Source: an uncultured Oscillospiraceae bacterium
GTDB lineage: Bacteria > Bacillota > Clostridia > Oscillospirales > Acutalibacteraceae
Assembly: GCA_900552225.1 (NCBI GenBank)
Contig: URYX01000038.1
Coordinates: forward strand, 1-12,019
Reading direction: 5' to 3'
Length of the DNA stretch: 12,019 nt
Numbering within the stretch: position 1 is the stretch's first letter; every line of letters starts with the position of its first letter. This document shows positions 6,559 through 12,019 of the stretch, in pieces. The translations under genes were made by a program, and so were the position numbers. The notes under the pieces were generated by a model. It worked only from the letters and a program-made list of their open reading frames with translations. It did not search any database and was not told where the DNA came from.

Positions 6559-6609
6559 CTGCCCATTCTTTTCCCCTCATATGTATGCCGGGAGAGAAAA
6601 AAATAGCCC

Positions 6610-6638
6610 TTGCTTTTTTGCCGCTCCTATGGCATAAT
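6610..6638 (+). promoter_or_regulatory. Sigma-A-type promoter for trmL
   Basis: -35 TTGCTT (6610-6615) and -10 CATAAT (6633-6638) are separated by 17 bp. Transcription would start near 6645, about 30 nt before the ATG at 6676. The gap 6559-6609 should hold the symporter promoter, but no clear one is visible. Confidence 0.6.
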
Positions 6639-6675
6639 AGCTCTCGGATTCTGCAAAAAGGTGAGGTTTTGTGCG

Positions 6676-7161
6676 ATGCAGCTGAACATCGTTCTCGTGG
6701 AGCCGGAGATTCCCCAAAACACCGGCAACATCAGCCGTACCTGTGCGGCTACGGGCGCACGCCTTCATCTGGTCGGCCCGATGGGATTTACCCTGGATGA
6801 CCGCAGGATGAAACGCGCGGGCCTGGATTACTGGCATCTGCTGGATATTACCGTGTATGCCTCGCTGGAGGAGTTTTTTACAAAGAACTCCGGCCCCTAC
6901 TTTTATTTTTCCACCAAGGCCGGCCACATCCATTCGGAAATGACCTACCCCGACGGGGCCTACCTGGTGTTCGGCAAGGAGACCAAGGGACTCCCGGAGG
7001 ACCTGCTGCAGAGCGATCCCGACCACTGTGTACGGCTGCCCATGCTGGACGATGACGCGGCCCGTTCTCTGAATCTCTCTAACGCCGTCGCCGTAGGCAC
7101 CTATGAGGTGCTGCGGCAATGGGGATACCCCTCCCTGCGCACACACGGAAAATTCGGATGA
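6676..7161 (+). CDS. trmL: tRNA (cytidine(34)-2'-O)-methyltransferase, SPOUT family
   Basis: Methylates the ribose 2'-OH of the wobble base (C34, or cmnm5U34) of tRNA-Leu isoacceptors using S-adenosylmethionine. The 161-aa protein is the compact SPOUT form without extra RNA-binding domains (E. coli TrmL is 157 aa). Motifs in order are EPEIPQNTGNISRTCAATG (9-27), HLVGPMGF (31-38), the SAM-binding LVFGKETKGLP (97-107) and the trefoil-knot block LPMLDDDAARSLNLSNAVAV (121-140). ATG 6676 is chosen over an upstream in-frame start because AAGGTGAGG lies about 10 bp before it and homology begins at MQLNIVLVEP. It runs convergently with jag, with two parS sites in the gap. Confidence 0.94.
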   Translation: MQLNIVLVEPEIPQNTGNISRTCAATGARLHLVGPMGFTLDDRRMKRAGLDYWHLLDITVYASLEEFFTKNSGPYFYFSTKAGHIHSEMTYPDGAYLVFGKETKGLPEDLLQSDPDHCVRLPMLDDDAARSLNLSNAVAVGTYEVLRQWGYPSLRTHGKFG

Positions 7162-7171
7162 ACCGAAATTG

Positions 7172-7211
7172 GAAAGCCGCCGGTGTTTCACGTGAAACAC
7201 CGGCGGCTTTC
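7172..7211. terminator. 40-bp perfect palindrome: trmL terminator with parS at its centre
   Basis: Every base from 7172 to 7191 pairs with 7211 to 7192, without a mismatch. It starts ten bases after the trmL stop. The outer part is GGAAAGCCGCCGG / CCGGCGGCTTTCC and the middle 16 bp are a consensus parS site. As RNA it would fold into a long GC-rich hairpin ending in GGCTTTCTT, a plausible terminator for trmL. Confidence 0.75.
7184..7199. promoter_or_regulatory. parS: parS site 2 (perfect consensus)
   Basis: TGTTTCACGTGAAACA, identical to the Firmicutes ParB/Spo0J binding consensus, centred at 7191/7192 within the larger palindrome. It lies about 3.5 kb to the left of the dnaA start. Confidence 0.9.
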
Positions 7212-7242
7212 TTACCGACTGAATTGCAGATCAAATAAACGA

Positions 7243-7258
7243 GGTTTCACGTGAAACC
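7243..7258. promoter_or_regulatory. parS: parS site 3
   Basis: GGTTTCACGTGAAACC keeps the complete 14-bp core GTTTCACGTGAAAC and swaps only the outermost pair relative to the consensus. Its centre is 59 bp from that of site 2, in the same trmL-jag intergenic region. Confidence 0.82.
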
Positions 7259-7268
7259 ATAAAAGCAA

Positions 7269-7303
7269 TGCCGCGGAGAAAAATTCTCTGCGGCACTGTT
7301 TTT
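7269..7303. terminator. Terminator of the rpmH-jag cluster (possibly bidirectional)
   Basis: TGCCGCGGAGAA at 7269-7280 pairs with TTCTCTGCGGCA at 7284-7295 (one G-U pair, loop AAA). Read leftward, in the direction of jag, it is followed by TTGCTTTTA; read rightward it is followed by CTGTTTTT. It lies just past the jag stop at 7322. Confidence 0.75.
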
Positions 7304-7321
7304 AACAGTATTTCCGAAGTC

Positions 7322-8350
7322 TTATTCCTCGGTGTCGTCCTCGTCCCATCCGACATCCTTCAGGGTGCGGCGCTCGGGAACAATCAGATTATCAATCCGA
7401 CCGTACAGCTTGATGTCACTGTTTTCCACCTCGGAGGGTGTTTTATCCGGCGGAGGCGTGACGCCGTCCGCTACCGGAAGCGGGTTCGAACGGGAGACAA
7501 ACTGGCGGATTGGCTTATCGGCCAGTCCCGCGGCATAGCGCTCGTAGACGTCGTTGTCGTTGAGCTTCGGGCGGGAGGTACGCTCCGCCGCCTTATCGCG
7601 GGACGGGCGCTCGGGGCGCTGCGGACGGTCACCGCCGCGGCGGCTGCGCTGCGGCTTGCTGCGGTCGCCCTGCTTATTCTCACGGCGGGTATTGCGCACC
7701 GGGTTATCCTCCGACGGCCCGATGATCACGTGGCGGTTCGGCTCCTTACCGACGCTCCAGGAGGTGGCCCCTTCAATCTCCTGCACCGCCGTATGAATGA
7801 TGCGGCGCTCATAGGGATTCATCGGCTCCAGCGAATACTTCCGGCCGGTCTTTGCCGCCTGCACCGCATTGCGGCGGGCCAGTCCGGTCAGAGACTGCTC
7901 CCTCTTTTCGCGGTAATTGCCGACGTTAATGGTCACACGGTAATAGCTGTTGTCCACACGGTTGGCAATGAGTCCGGTCAGATACTGCAGCGCATCCAGC
8001 GTATCGCCGCGGCGGCCGATGACAAATCCGACATCGTCGCCGTCAATGGCCAGCTGACAGTCGTCGTCATTTTCGGACAAAATCCGCACCTTCAGATGCT
8101 TGGCTCCCATTTCGGCCAGCAGCTTTTCCAAAAATTCCCGTGCCGTTTCCGCCGCAGAAGCCTTTTTCTCCGGCTCCGTATACTCCGCCCGGATTTTGGC
8201 CAGGGTTCCGCCAAACAGTCCGAGCACCTTTTTCTGCGGCTCCTGCAGCACCGTTACGGTCAGCTGCCCCGCCGGAACTCCCAGCTCCGCTGCCGCCAGC
8301 TCTACCGCGGCTTCTACCGTAGCCGCTTCCCAAATAATTTCCCGATTCAT
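7322..8350 (-). CDS. jag: RNA-binding protein Jag/KhpB (EloR), SpoIIIJ-associated, with long C-terminal tail
   Basis: RNA-binding protein encoded next to YidC in most Firmicutes; in streptococci KhpB/EloR works with KhpA in cell elongation and division. The 342-aa protein shows a Jag-N domain (about 1-55, with KKVLGLFGGTLAKI), a KH domain (about 85-150) with intact GxxG loop in VIGRRGDT (110-117), and an R3H domain (about 155-215) with R182-x3-H186 in NPYERRIIH. After residue 218 comes a 125-residue extension: first rich in R, K, P, D and S, then an acidic end, EDDTEE. Typical Jag proteins stop near the R3H domain, so the tail is an addition. ATG 8350 has AAAGGAAG upstream. It follows yidC by 61 bp on the same strand and ends the cluster. 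Confidence 0.93.
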   Translation of the reverse strand: MNREIIWEAATVEAAVELAAAELGVPAGQLTVTVLQEPQKKVLGLFGGTLAKIRAEYTEPEKKASAAETAREFLEKLLAEMGAKHLKVRILSENDDDCQLAIDGDDVGFVIGRRGDTLDALQYLTGLIANRVDNSYYRVTINVGNYREKREQSLTGLARRNAVQAAKTGRKYSLEPMNPYERRIIHTAVQEIEGATSWSVGKEPNRHVIIGPSEDNPVRNTRRENKQGDRSKPQRSRRGGDRPQRPERPSRDKAAERTSRPKLNDNDVYERYAAGLADKPIRQFVSRSNPLPVADGVTPPPDKTPSEVENSDIKLYGRIDNLIVPERRTLKDVGWDEDDTEE

Positions 8351-8411
8351 GGTTGTGCTTCCTTTCTATACAGCCGATTCCGCGTGGTTAGTGGCGGCAG
8401 GTTTCCGGCTT

Positions 8412-9545
8412 TTATTTTTCCTTGGACGGCTTTTCCGAGGACTTGCCGGCATCGTCGGCGGAGGGCTCCGCCGTCTTATCCTCCCCGGCCGTATCGGCCT
8501 CCAGCTCACGCTGGCGCGCCTCCGCCAGACGCTTCTTGTCCTCCGCCTTGCGGCGGCGGCGCTCCTGATACTCCGCCTCCGCCTCCGCACGGGCCTTGGC
8601 GGGATTGTACATCTTATTCAGAATCACCGTCTGCAGCAGAGATACCAGGTTGGAGCAGATCCAGTAAATACCGACACCGCCCGGCACCGTAAACGTAATA
8701 AACAGGGAGAAGAGCGGCATTCCGTACATCATGCCGTTACTGCAGCCCTGAGCCTGCTGCATCTCGGGAGAGGTCGAGCCCTTGGTATAGTGCATGGACA
8801 GCCAGGAGGACAGCATGGCGCTCGCGCCCGACAGCAGCGGAATCAGCCACAGCAGGCTGATGTCACCAAAGCCTCCGCGCCACGGGTTTTCGAGCAGGGA
8901 GTGTCCGAAGAACATGAACTCCTCGCGCACCTCAATCAGCTGCGTGTACTGCTCCTCGGCCGCGGCCTCGTCGTAGGCCTTTCCGTCGTCGATGGCCTGG
9001 ATATTCTTCAGCACATCCTCACGGTTATTTTCCAGAGCATTCAGCATACGCATTTCCGTATAGTAGCCCGTCAGATCCTTTTCGGAAATCTTGCCGTCTG
9101 CGGCAATCTCATTTCCGTCGGCATCCTTTTCCATCCGCACCCCCGCAACGGCGGCATCCACGACCCGGGAATCCATCCGCACCAGGTAGGTCAGCGGCGA
9201 ATAAATCACCGCTACAATACCGAACAGGACGATCATCTGTATCAGCATCGGGAAGCAGCCGCCGGTCAGGCTGACACCTTCCTTTTCATAAATCTCCTGC
9301 TGCTTTTGCTGCAGCTTCTGACGGTCGTTGCCGTATTTTTTCTGAAGGCGCTCCAGGCGCGGAGCCAGCTTGGCCCGCTCCATGGTGCTTTTCTGATTCT
9401 TCAGCGAAAGCGGGAACATCAGAAAACGGATCAAAAAGGTAAACAGAAAAATGGTCAGAAAATAGTTGTGAAAGCCGATATACTCATAGACGAGCCACAT
9501 CAGCCATCCGAGCGGCTGCGCAAGAAATCCGAAAATATCCATCAT
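8412..9545 (-). CDS. yidC: Membrane protein insertase YidC/Oxa1 (SpoIIIJ-type)
   Basis: Inserts and folds membrane proteins, alone or with SecYEG. The 377-aa protein has the five-helix Gram-positive layout: a first hydrophobic stretch (8-22), the helix with the essential groove arginine (R40 in FLIRFLMFPLS), a charged cytoplasmic hairpin (about 52-95), helix 2 (about 98-122), helix 3 (229-250) and the last two helices (272-309) with TVPGGVGIYWICSN. The C-tail (about 312-377) is very charged, as in ribosome-binding tails. Residues about 125-207 form a large, polar extracytoplasmic loop, longer than in B. subtilis SpoIIIJ. No lipobox cysteine is seen at the N-terminus, unlike SpoIIIJ. The start is ATG 9545 (or the adjacent ATG 9542), with AGGGGA upstream. 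It follows yidD by 18 bp. Confidence 0.95.
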   Translation of the reverse strand: MMDIFGFLAQPLGWLMWLVYEYIGFHNYFLTIFLFTFLIRFLMFPLSLKNQKSTMERAKLAPRLERLQKKYGNDRQKLQQKQQEIYEKEGVSLTGGCFPMLIQMIVLFGIVAVIYSPLTYLVRMDSRVVDAAVAGVRMEKDADGNEIAADGKISEKDLTGYYTEMRMLNALENNREDVLKNIQAIDDGKAYDEAAAEEQYTQLIEVREEFMFFGHSLLENPWRGGFGDISLLWLIPLLSGASAMLSSWLSMHYTKGSTSPEMQQAQGCSNGMMYGMPLFSLFITFTVPGGVGIYWICSNLVSLLQTVILNKMYNPAKARAEAEAEYQERRRRKAEDKKRLAEARQRELEADTAGEDKTAEPSADDAGKSSEKPSKEK

Positions 9546-9563
9546 TGTACATATCCCCTGTCT

Positions 9564-9797
9564 TCAGCGTCTGTTTTTTTCCTTCTTCTCGGGTACGGGA
9601 TCGTATCCGTACCCTCCCCACGGATTGCAGCGTAGAATTCTCCGCACGGCAAGCCATGTACCCCGAACGGCTCCGAAGCGCTCGAGCGCCTCAATCGCAT
9701 ATTGGGAGCAGGTCGGTATAAATCGACAGCGGGCGGCAGTATGAGCCGAAATATGCCGCTGATAGAACCGGATACACCGGATCAGCAGACGCTTCAT
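9564..9797 (-). CDS. yidD: Membrane protein insertion efficiency factor YidD
   Basis: Small membrane-associated protein that assists YidC-dependent insertion; its exact role is not settled. The 77-aa protein has the full family pattern: an amphipathic, positive N-terminus (MKRLLIRCIRFYQRHIS), then CRFIPTCSQYAIEALERFG and CNPWGGYGYDPVP, with the three conserved cysteines at C24, C30 and C57. Its ATG overlaps the rnpA stop by four bases (ATGA), so the two are translationally coupled. Confidence 0.95.
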   Translation of the reverse strand: MKRLLIRCIRFYQRHISAHTAARCRFIPTCSQYAIEALERFGAVRGTWLAVRRILRCNPWGGYGYDPVPEKKEKNRR

Positions 9798-10153
9798 ACG
9801 CTGCTTCCCCGGTCATTTCCGGACAGAACACGGAGCTCGCGAAGCTGTTCCCTCATCACTGCGGACACCGCCGGAGTTTTGACATGCGGTGTCCGTCCGC
9901 GGGCAACAAAAACGATATCGTAGCCCGGCAGGACCTCCCCCATCAGCTCCGCATAGGCCGCGCGGATCACACGGCGGCTGCGGTTGCGCAGAACGGCCTT
10001 CCCCACCTTCTTGCTCACCGTAATACCGACACGGGTAACCCCCGTACGGTTTTTTCTCACGTAGGAAACAAGCAGAGGAGAGACACAGGTTTTCCCGTGA
10101 TAGTATGCCATTTTAAAAGCCTTGTTTTCTTTCAGCGCGGGGAAGCATCCCAT
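9794..10153 (-). CDS. rnpA: Ribonuclease P protein component
   Basis: Protein subunit of RNase P, which binds the RNase P RNA and helps it recognise pre-tRNA 5' leaders. The 119-aa length is normal. The basic RNR motif is seen in GKAVLRNRSRRVIRAA (51-66), preceded by RVGITVSKKV and the N-terminal LKENKAF that lines the leader-binding cleft. ATG 10153 has AGGACAGGA upstream; a shorter start is not needed. The classic rpmH-rnpA-yidD-yidC order supports the call. A strong dyad between rpmH and rnpA would let rnpA be expressed below rpmH. Confidence 0.95.
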   Translation of the reverse strand: MGCFPALKENKAFKMAYYHGKTCVSPLLVSYVRKNRTGVTRVGITVSKKVGKAVLRNRSRRVIRAAYAELMGEVLPGYDIVFVARGRTPHVKTPAVSAVMREQLRELRVLSGNDRGSSV

Positions 10154-10176
10154 ATCCGTTTTCCTGTCCTTTGCGC

Positions 10177-10218
10177 CCTATTAAAAAAAGCCACACAAGG
10201 TGGCCATTTTTTAATAGG
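10177..10218 (-). terminator. Terminator/attenuator between rpmH and rnpA
   Basis: A 12-bp AT-rich outer stem (10177-10188 with 10207-10218, CCTATTAAAAAA with TTTTTTAATAGG) encloses a GC hairpin, GCCAC with GTGGC (10190-10194, 10200-10204). In the leftward direction the hairpin is followed by a T7 tract, the classic intrinsic shape. The left arm on that strand includes the rpmH stop codon, so ribosomes finishing rpmH would cover part of it. It should limit, but not abolish, rnpA transcription. Confidence 0.75.
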
Positions 10219-10345
10219 TGAGTTGTTTTCTTCCTTTTGCTCTCCTGCGGGCCAAAACTTTACGTCCGTTGGCAGTAGCCATTCTCTTACGGAAACCATG
10301 TTCCATTTTGCGATGCCGCTTTTTCGGCTGGTACGTACGAAGCAT
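10211..10345 (-). CDS. rpmH: Ribosomal protein bL34
   Basis: Small, very basic protein of the large ribosomal subunit. Translating leftward from ATG 10345 gives 44 residues beginning MLRTYQPKKRHRKMEHGFRK and then RMATANGRKVLARRRAKGRK, ending QLTY before TAA at 10213-10211. This matches the universal L34 pattern (xRTYQPxxRxRxxxHGFRxRMxTxxGRxVLxxRRxKGRxxL) and its usual 44-aa size. A purine-rich AAAGGGGGG ribosome site lies just upstream. It is the first gene of the leftward cluster and divergent from dnaA. Confidence 0.97.
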   Translation of the reverse strand: MLRTYQPKKRHRKMEHGFRKRMATANGRKVLARRRAKGRKQLTY

Positions 10346-10380
10346 GGGTAACCCCCCTTTCCCGGTAAACCTGTAATTTA

Positions 10381-10403
10381 AAACGGAGGCAAGGCCGCCG
10401 TTT
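10381..10403 (-). promoter_or_regulatory. Leader hairpin upstream of rpmH
   Basis: AAACGG(A)GGC at 10381-10390 pairs with GCC(G)CCGTTT at 10394-10403 with one A-G mismatch and a 3-nt loop. On the rpmH transcript the stem is followed by TTTT, so it resembles an attenuator. It lies between the predicted start of transcription (near 10438) and the rpmH ATG. Confidence 0.4.
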
Positions 10404-10444
10404 CATTGATATCGGATCGCATACGCAATCTTTGACAATTACAT

Positions 10445-10474
10445 ATTATAAAGCAAGAACCTACAAAAAGTCAA
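10445..10474 (-). promoter_or_regulatory. Sigma-A-type promoter for rpmH-rnpA-yidD-yidC-jag
   Basis: On the minus strand, -35 TTGACT (10474-10469) and a perfect -10 TATAAT (10450-10445) with an 18-bp spacer. An A/T-rich run upstream of the -35 (10475-10500) could act as an UP element, fitting a highly expressed ribosomal gene. The predicted leader is about 93 nt. Confidence 0.75.
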
Positions 10475-10528
10475 TAAAAATTTTTCTTTTATTTTTCTGC
10501 CTTTCTCTGAAAAGTGCGGAATTTTTCC

Positions 10529-10557
10529 TTGTGTATTTTCGGCTTTTATGCTATACT
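10529..10557 (+). promoter_or_regulatory. Extended -10 promoter for dnaA
   Basis: -35 TTGTGT (10529-10534) and -10 TATACT (10552-10557) are 17 bp apart, and TGC directly before the -10 gives the extended TGn motif. The predicted leader to the dnaA ATG is about 100 nt and contains an AT dyad at 10576-10593. I see no consensus DnaA box in 10346-10663, so autorepression by DnaA at this promoter is not evident. Confidence 0.65.
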
Positions 10558-10663
10558 TGTACTTAATAATCAGTAAGTATATATAAATATACTCGATTTC
10601 TCGATTGCAGCCAGTCCGTTGGTCTTCAATCGACCCAGTTTTTATCAGAAGGAGTCCAAAGGA

Positions 10664-11986
10664 ATGGAAAGTATTCAGGAATTATGGAATTCCGTGCTTC
10701 AGATTCTGCACGAGGGAAACGATATCAGCGAACCGGCCTTTGAAATGTGGATCGGCTGTATGGAGCCGCGCGCCATTGAGGACAATTCCATTTTGGTGTA
10801 TGTCAACACGGCGTTTCAGAAAAGCATCATCGAACAGCAGTATATGGACAAGCTGCTCAACGCCATTGAGTTGGTGCTCGGCTTCCCGCTGAAGTTGAAA
10901 ATCATCTGCGGTGACAGTCTCCCCGATACGGATTCCGATCCGTTGGCCACACTCTCCTATTCCAAAACCATCGATTCGGAATATACCTTCGATAATTTTA
11001 TCGTCGGCTCCTCCAACAAGTTTGCGCACGCCGCCGCACAGGCCGTGGTAAAAAAGCCGGCCGGCTACTACAACCCCCTGTTTATTCACGGCGGCTCGGG
11101 GCTCGGCAAAACCCACCTGCTGCACGCCATCTGCAACGCGCTGCGCGCCAACAACCCGTCCATCAGCATTCTGTACATCACCGGTGAGGTATTCACCAAC
11201 GAAATGATCGAATCACTGCGCAACAGCAGTATGCCCCTGTTCCGCATGAAATACCGCGAGCCGGATATTCTGCTGATGGACGACATTCAGTTTATCGCCG
11301 GCAAGGAGGCCATTCAGGAGGAGTTCTTCCATACCTTCGATTATCTCTACCAGGCGCATAAGCAGATTGTCCTGACCTCCGACCGGCCGCCGAAGGAAAT
11401 TGCCACGCTGGAGGACCGTCTGCGCACCCGTTTTGAAATGGGCCTGATTGCGGACATTCAGCCGCCGGATCTCGAAACGCGTATTCTTATCATCAAGCGT
11501 AAGGCCGAGCAGATGGATCTGAATATCCAGACCGACGTCTGCGAGTATATCGCCAATCAGCTGAAAAACAACGTGCGTCAGCTCGAGGGCGTCATTAAGA
11601 AAATGCGGGCGCAGTATCTGCTGGCCGGAGAGCTTCCGAACCTCTCCTCCGCTCAAAACGCCATCCGCGACATCCGCAGCGATGAGCAGCCGGCTCCCGT
11701 CACCATGGATCAGGTCATCAACGAGGTGGCGCGTACCATGAACGTGACGGCGGAGGACATTGCCTCCTCCAAAAGCACCGCGCAGATTTCCCGTGCACGG
11801 CAGACCACGGTCTATATCATCCGCGAGATTACGGGGATGCCTATGAAAAATATCGGAGAGCGGCTCGGCGGACGGGACCATTCCACCATCGTCTATTCCA
11901 ATTCCAAGGCGGAGGAACGGATGAAGAAGGATCCCTCCTATAAGAATCTGGTCGAGGACCTGATCAAAAACCTGCGTTCCAAATGA
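10664..11986 (+). CDS. dnaA: Chromosomal replication initiator protein DnaA
   Basis: AAA+ ATPase that binds DnaA boxes at oriC, melts the origin and helps load the replicative helicase; also a transcription factor. The 440-aa protein has domain I (1 to about 80, with LWNSVLQ and FEMWI), a short domain II linker (about 82-105), domain III with Walker A GGSGLGKT (143-150), Walker B ILLMDD (202-207), sensor 1 LTSDRPP and the arginine-finger segment LEDRLRTRFEMGL (249-261), and domain IV with the DNA-binding signature LGGRDHSTIVYS (401-412). ATG 10664 is preferred, with AGAAGGAG at 10647-10654 and the family start MESIQELWN; an upstream TTG at 10619 would add 15 residues without support. Complete within the window. 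Confidence 0.98.
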   Translation: MESIQELWNSVLQILHEGNDISEPAFEMWIGCMEPRAIEDNSILVYVNTAFQKSIIEQQYMDKLLNAIELVLGFPLKLKIICGDSLPDTDSDPLATLSYSKTIDSEYTFDNFIVGSSNKFAHAAAQAVVKKPAGYYNPLFIHGGSGLGKTHLLHAICNALRANNPSISILYITGEVFTNEMIESLRNSSMPLFRMKYREPDILLMDDIQFIAGKEAIQEEFFHTFDYLYQAHKQIVLTSDRPPKEIATLEDRLRTRFEMGLIADIQPPDLETRILIIKRKAEQMDLNIQTDVCEYIANQLKNNVRQLEGVIKKMRAQYLLAGELPNLSSAQNAIRDIRSDEQPAPVTMDQVINEVARTMNVTAEDIASSKSTAQISRARQTTVYIIREITGMPMKNIGERLGGRDHSTIVYSNSKAEERMKKDPSYKNLVEDLIKNLRSK

Positions 11987-11999
11987 GAAATACCGGAAA

Positions 12000-12008
12000 T
12001 GTGGAAAA
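12000..12008 (-). promoter_or_regulatory. Candidate DnaA box after dnaA
   Basis: TGTGGAAAA on the plus strand is the complement of TTTTCCACA, which fits the relaxed DnaA-box pattern TTWTNCACA. It lies 14 bp past the dnaA stop, where Firmicutes often place the dnaA-dnaN part of oriC. A single 9-mer is weak evidence and the window ends 11 bp later. Confidence 0.4.
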
Positions 12009-12019
12009 CAGGTTGAAAG

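Noticed and set aside
6577..7200. Leftward open frame of 207 codons opposite trmL, starting inside parS site 2
   Set aside because: It is antisense to the well-recognised trmL over nearly all its length, its start comes from the parS palindrome, and its translation resembles no known protein.
7724..7736. CACGTG hexamer within jag
   Set aside because: Only the central six bases match; the flanks do not resemble GTTT/AAAC.
8100..9635. 511-codon rightward open frame opposite jag and yidC
   Set aside because: It crosses two well-supported genes on the other strand and reads as low-information sequence caused by high GC.
10045..10066. Possible fourth parS (CTCACGTAGGAAAC) inside rnpA
   Set aside because: The central CACGTG is broken and the half-sites are out of register; ParB sites tolerate little change at the core.
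10576..10593. AT dyad AGTATAT/ATATACT in the dnaA leader as an origin unwinding element or operator
   Set aside because: Short, AT-only pairing is expected in such a region, and no DnaA boxes lie beside it.
1..12019. CRISPR array, tRNA/rRNA genes, defence or toxin-antitoxin modules
   Set aside because: No regularly spaced direct repeats, no recognised RNA genes, and every substantial coding region is explained by a housekeeping, transport or sporulation family.

Overview
This window is chromosomal core DNA next to a replication origin. The bacterium is probably a high-GC, endospore-forming member of the Clostridia, perhaps an Oscillospiraceae-type organism; that placement is inferred from gene content and protein style, not from a search. 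The supporting signs are spoVT, GGAGG-type ribosome sites, Firmicutes-type parS sites, and the origin-side order dnaA / rpmH-rnpA-yidD-yidC-jag.

Right end (about 10.2-12.0 kb): dnaA runs rightward and is complete, and one DnaA-box-like 9-mer lies just after it, so oriC probably continues beyond the window. Diverging leftward from a roughly 320-bp AT-rich intergenic region is the cluster rpmH-rnpA-yidD-yidC-jag. It covers ribosomal protein L34, the RNase P protein, the YidD helper, the YidC insertase and the RNA-binding protein Jag/KhpB. rpmH (44 aa) is short but unmistakable. Good sigma-A-type promoters can be read for dnaA and for rpmH, and a strong dyad terminator or attenuator separates rpmH from rnpA.

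Middle (about 4.85-7.3 kb): where many Firmicutes carry mnmE-mnmG-rsmG-parAB after jag, this genome has trmL (tRNA 2'-O-methyltransferase, rightward) and a sodium:solute symporter (leftward). Three parS-type palindromes (GTTTCACGTGAAAC core) lie here. One is the centre of a perfect 40-bp palindrome between convergent trmL and jag, one lies 59 bp from it, and one abuts the rubrerythrin terminator. They would load ParB for origin segregation.

Left-middle (about 2.4-4.9 kb): spoVT, enolase and rubrerythrin form a tight rightward cluster with gaps of 13 and 19 bp. Divergent from it (about 0.46-2.1 kb) are a leftward GH5-type glycoside hydrolase and inorganic pyrophosphatase, with a good promoter in front of the hydrolase.

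Left end (1 to about 340): the C-terminus of an IS256/mutator-type transposase, followed by a gene-free stretch rich in hairpins, including a 68-nt nested dyad that folds as a three-way junction.

No defence system, CRISPR array, phage or biosynthetic cluster is visible, and I see no convincing new multi-gene system. The most unusual signals are the parS/terminator overlaps, the structured stretch after the transposase, candidate leader hairpins before rpmH and spoVT, and lineage-style insertions or tails in YidC, Jag and the symporter.
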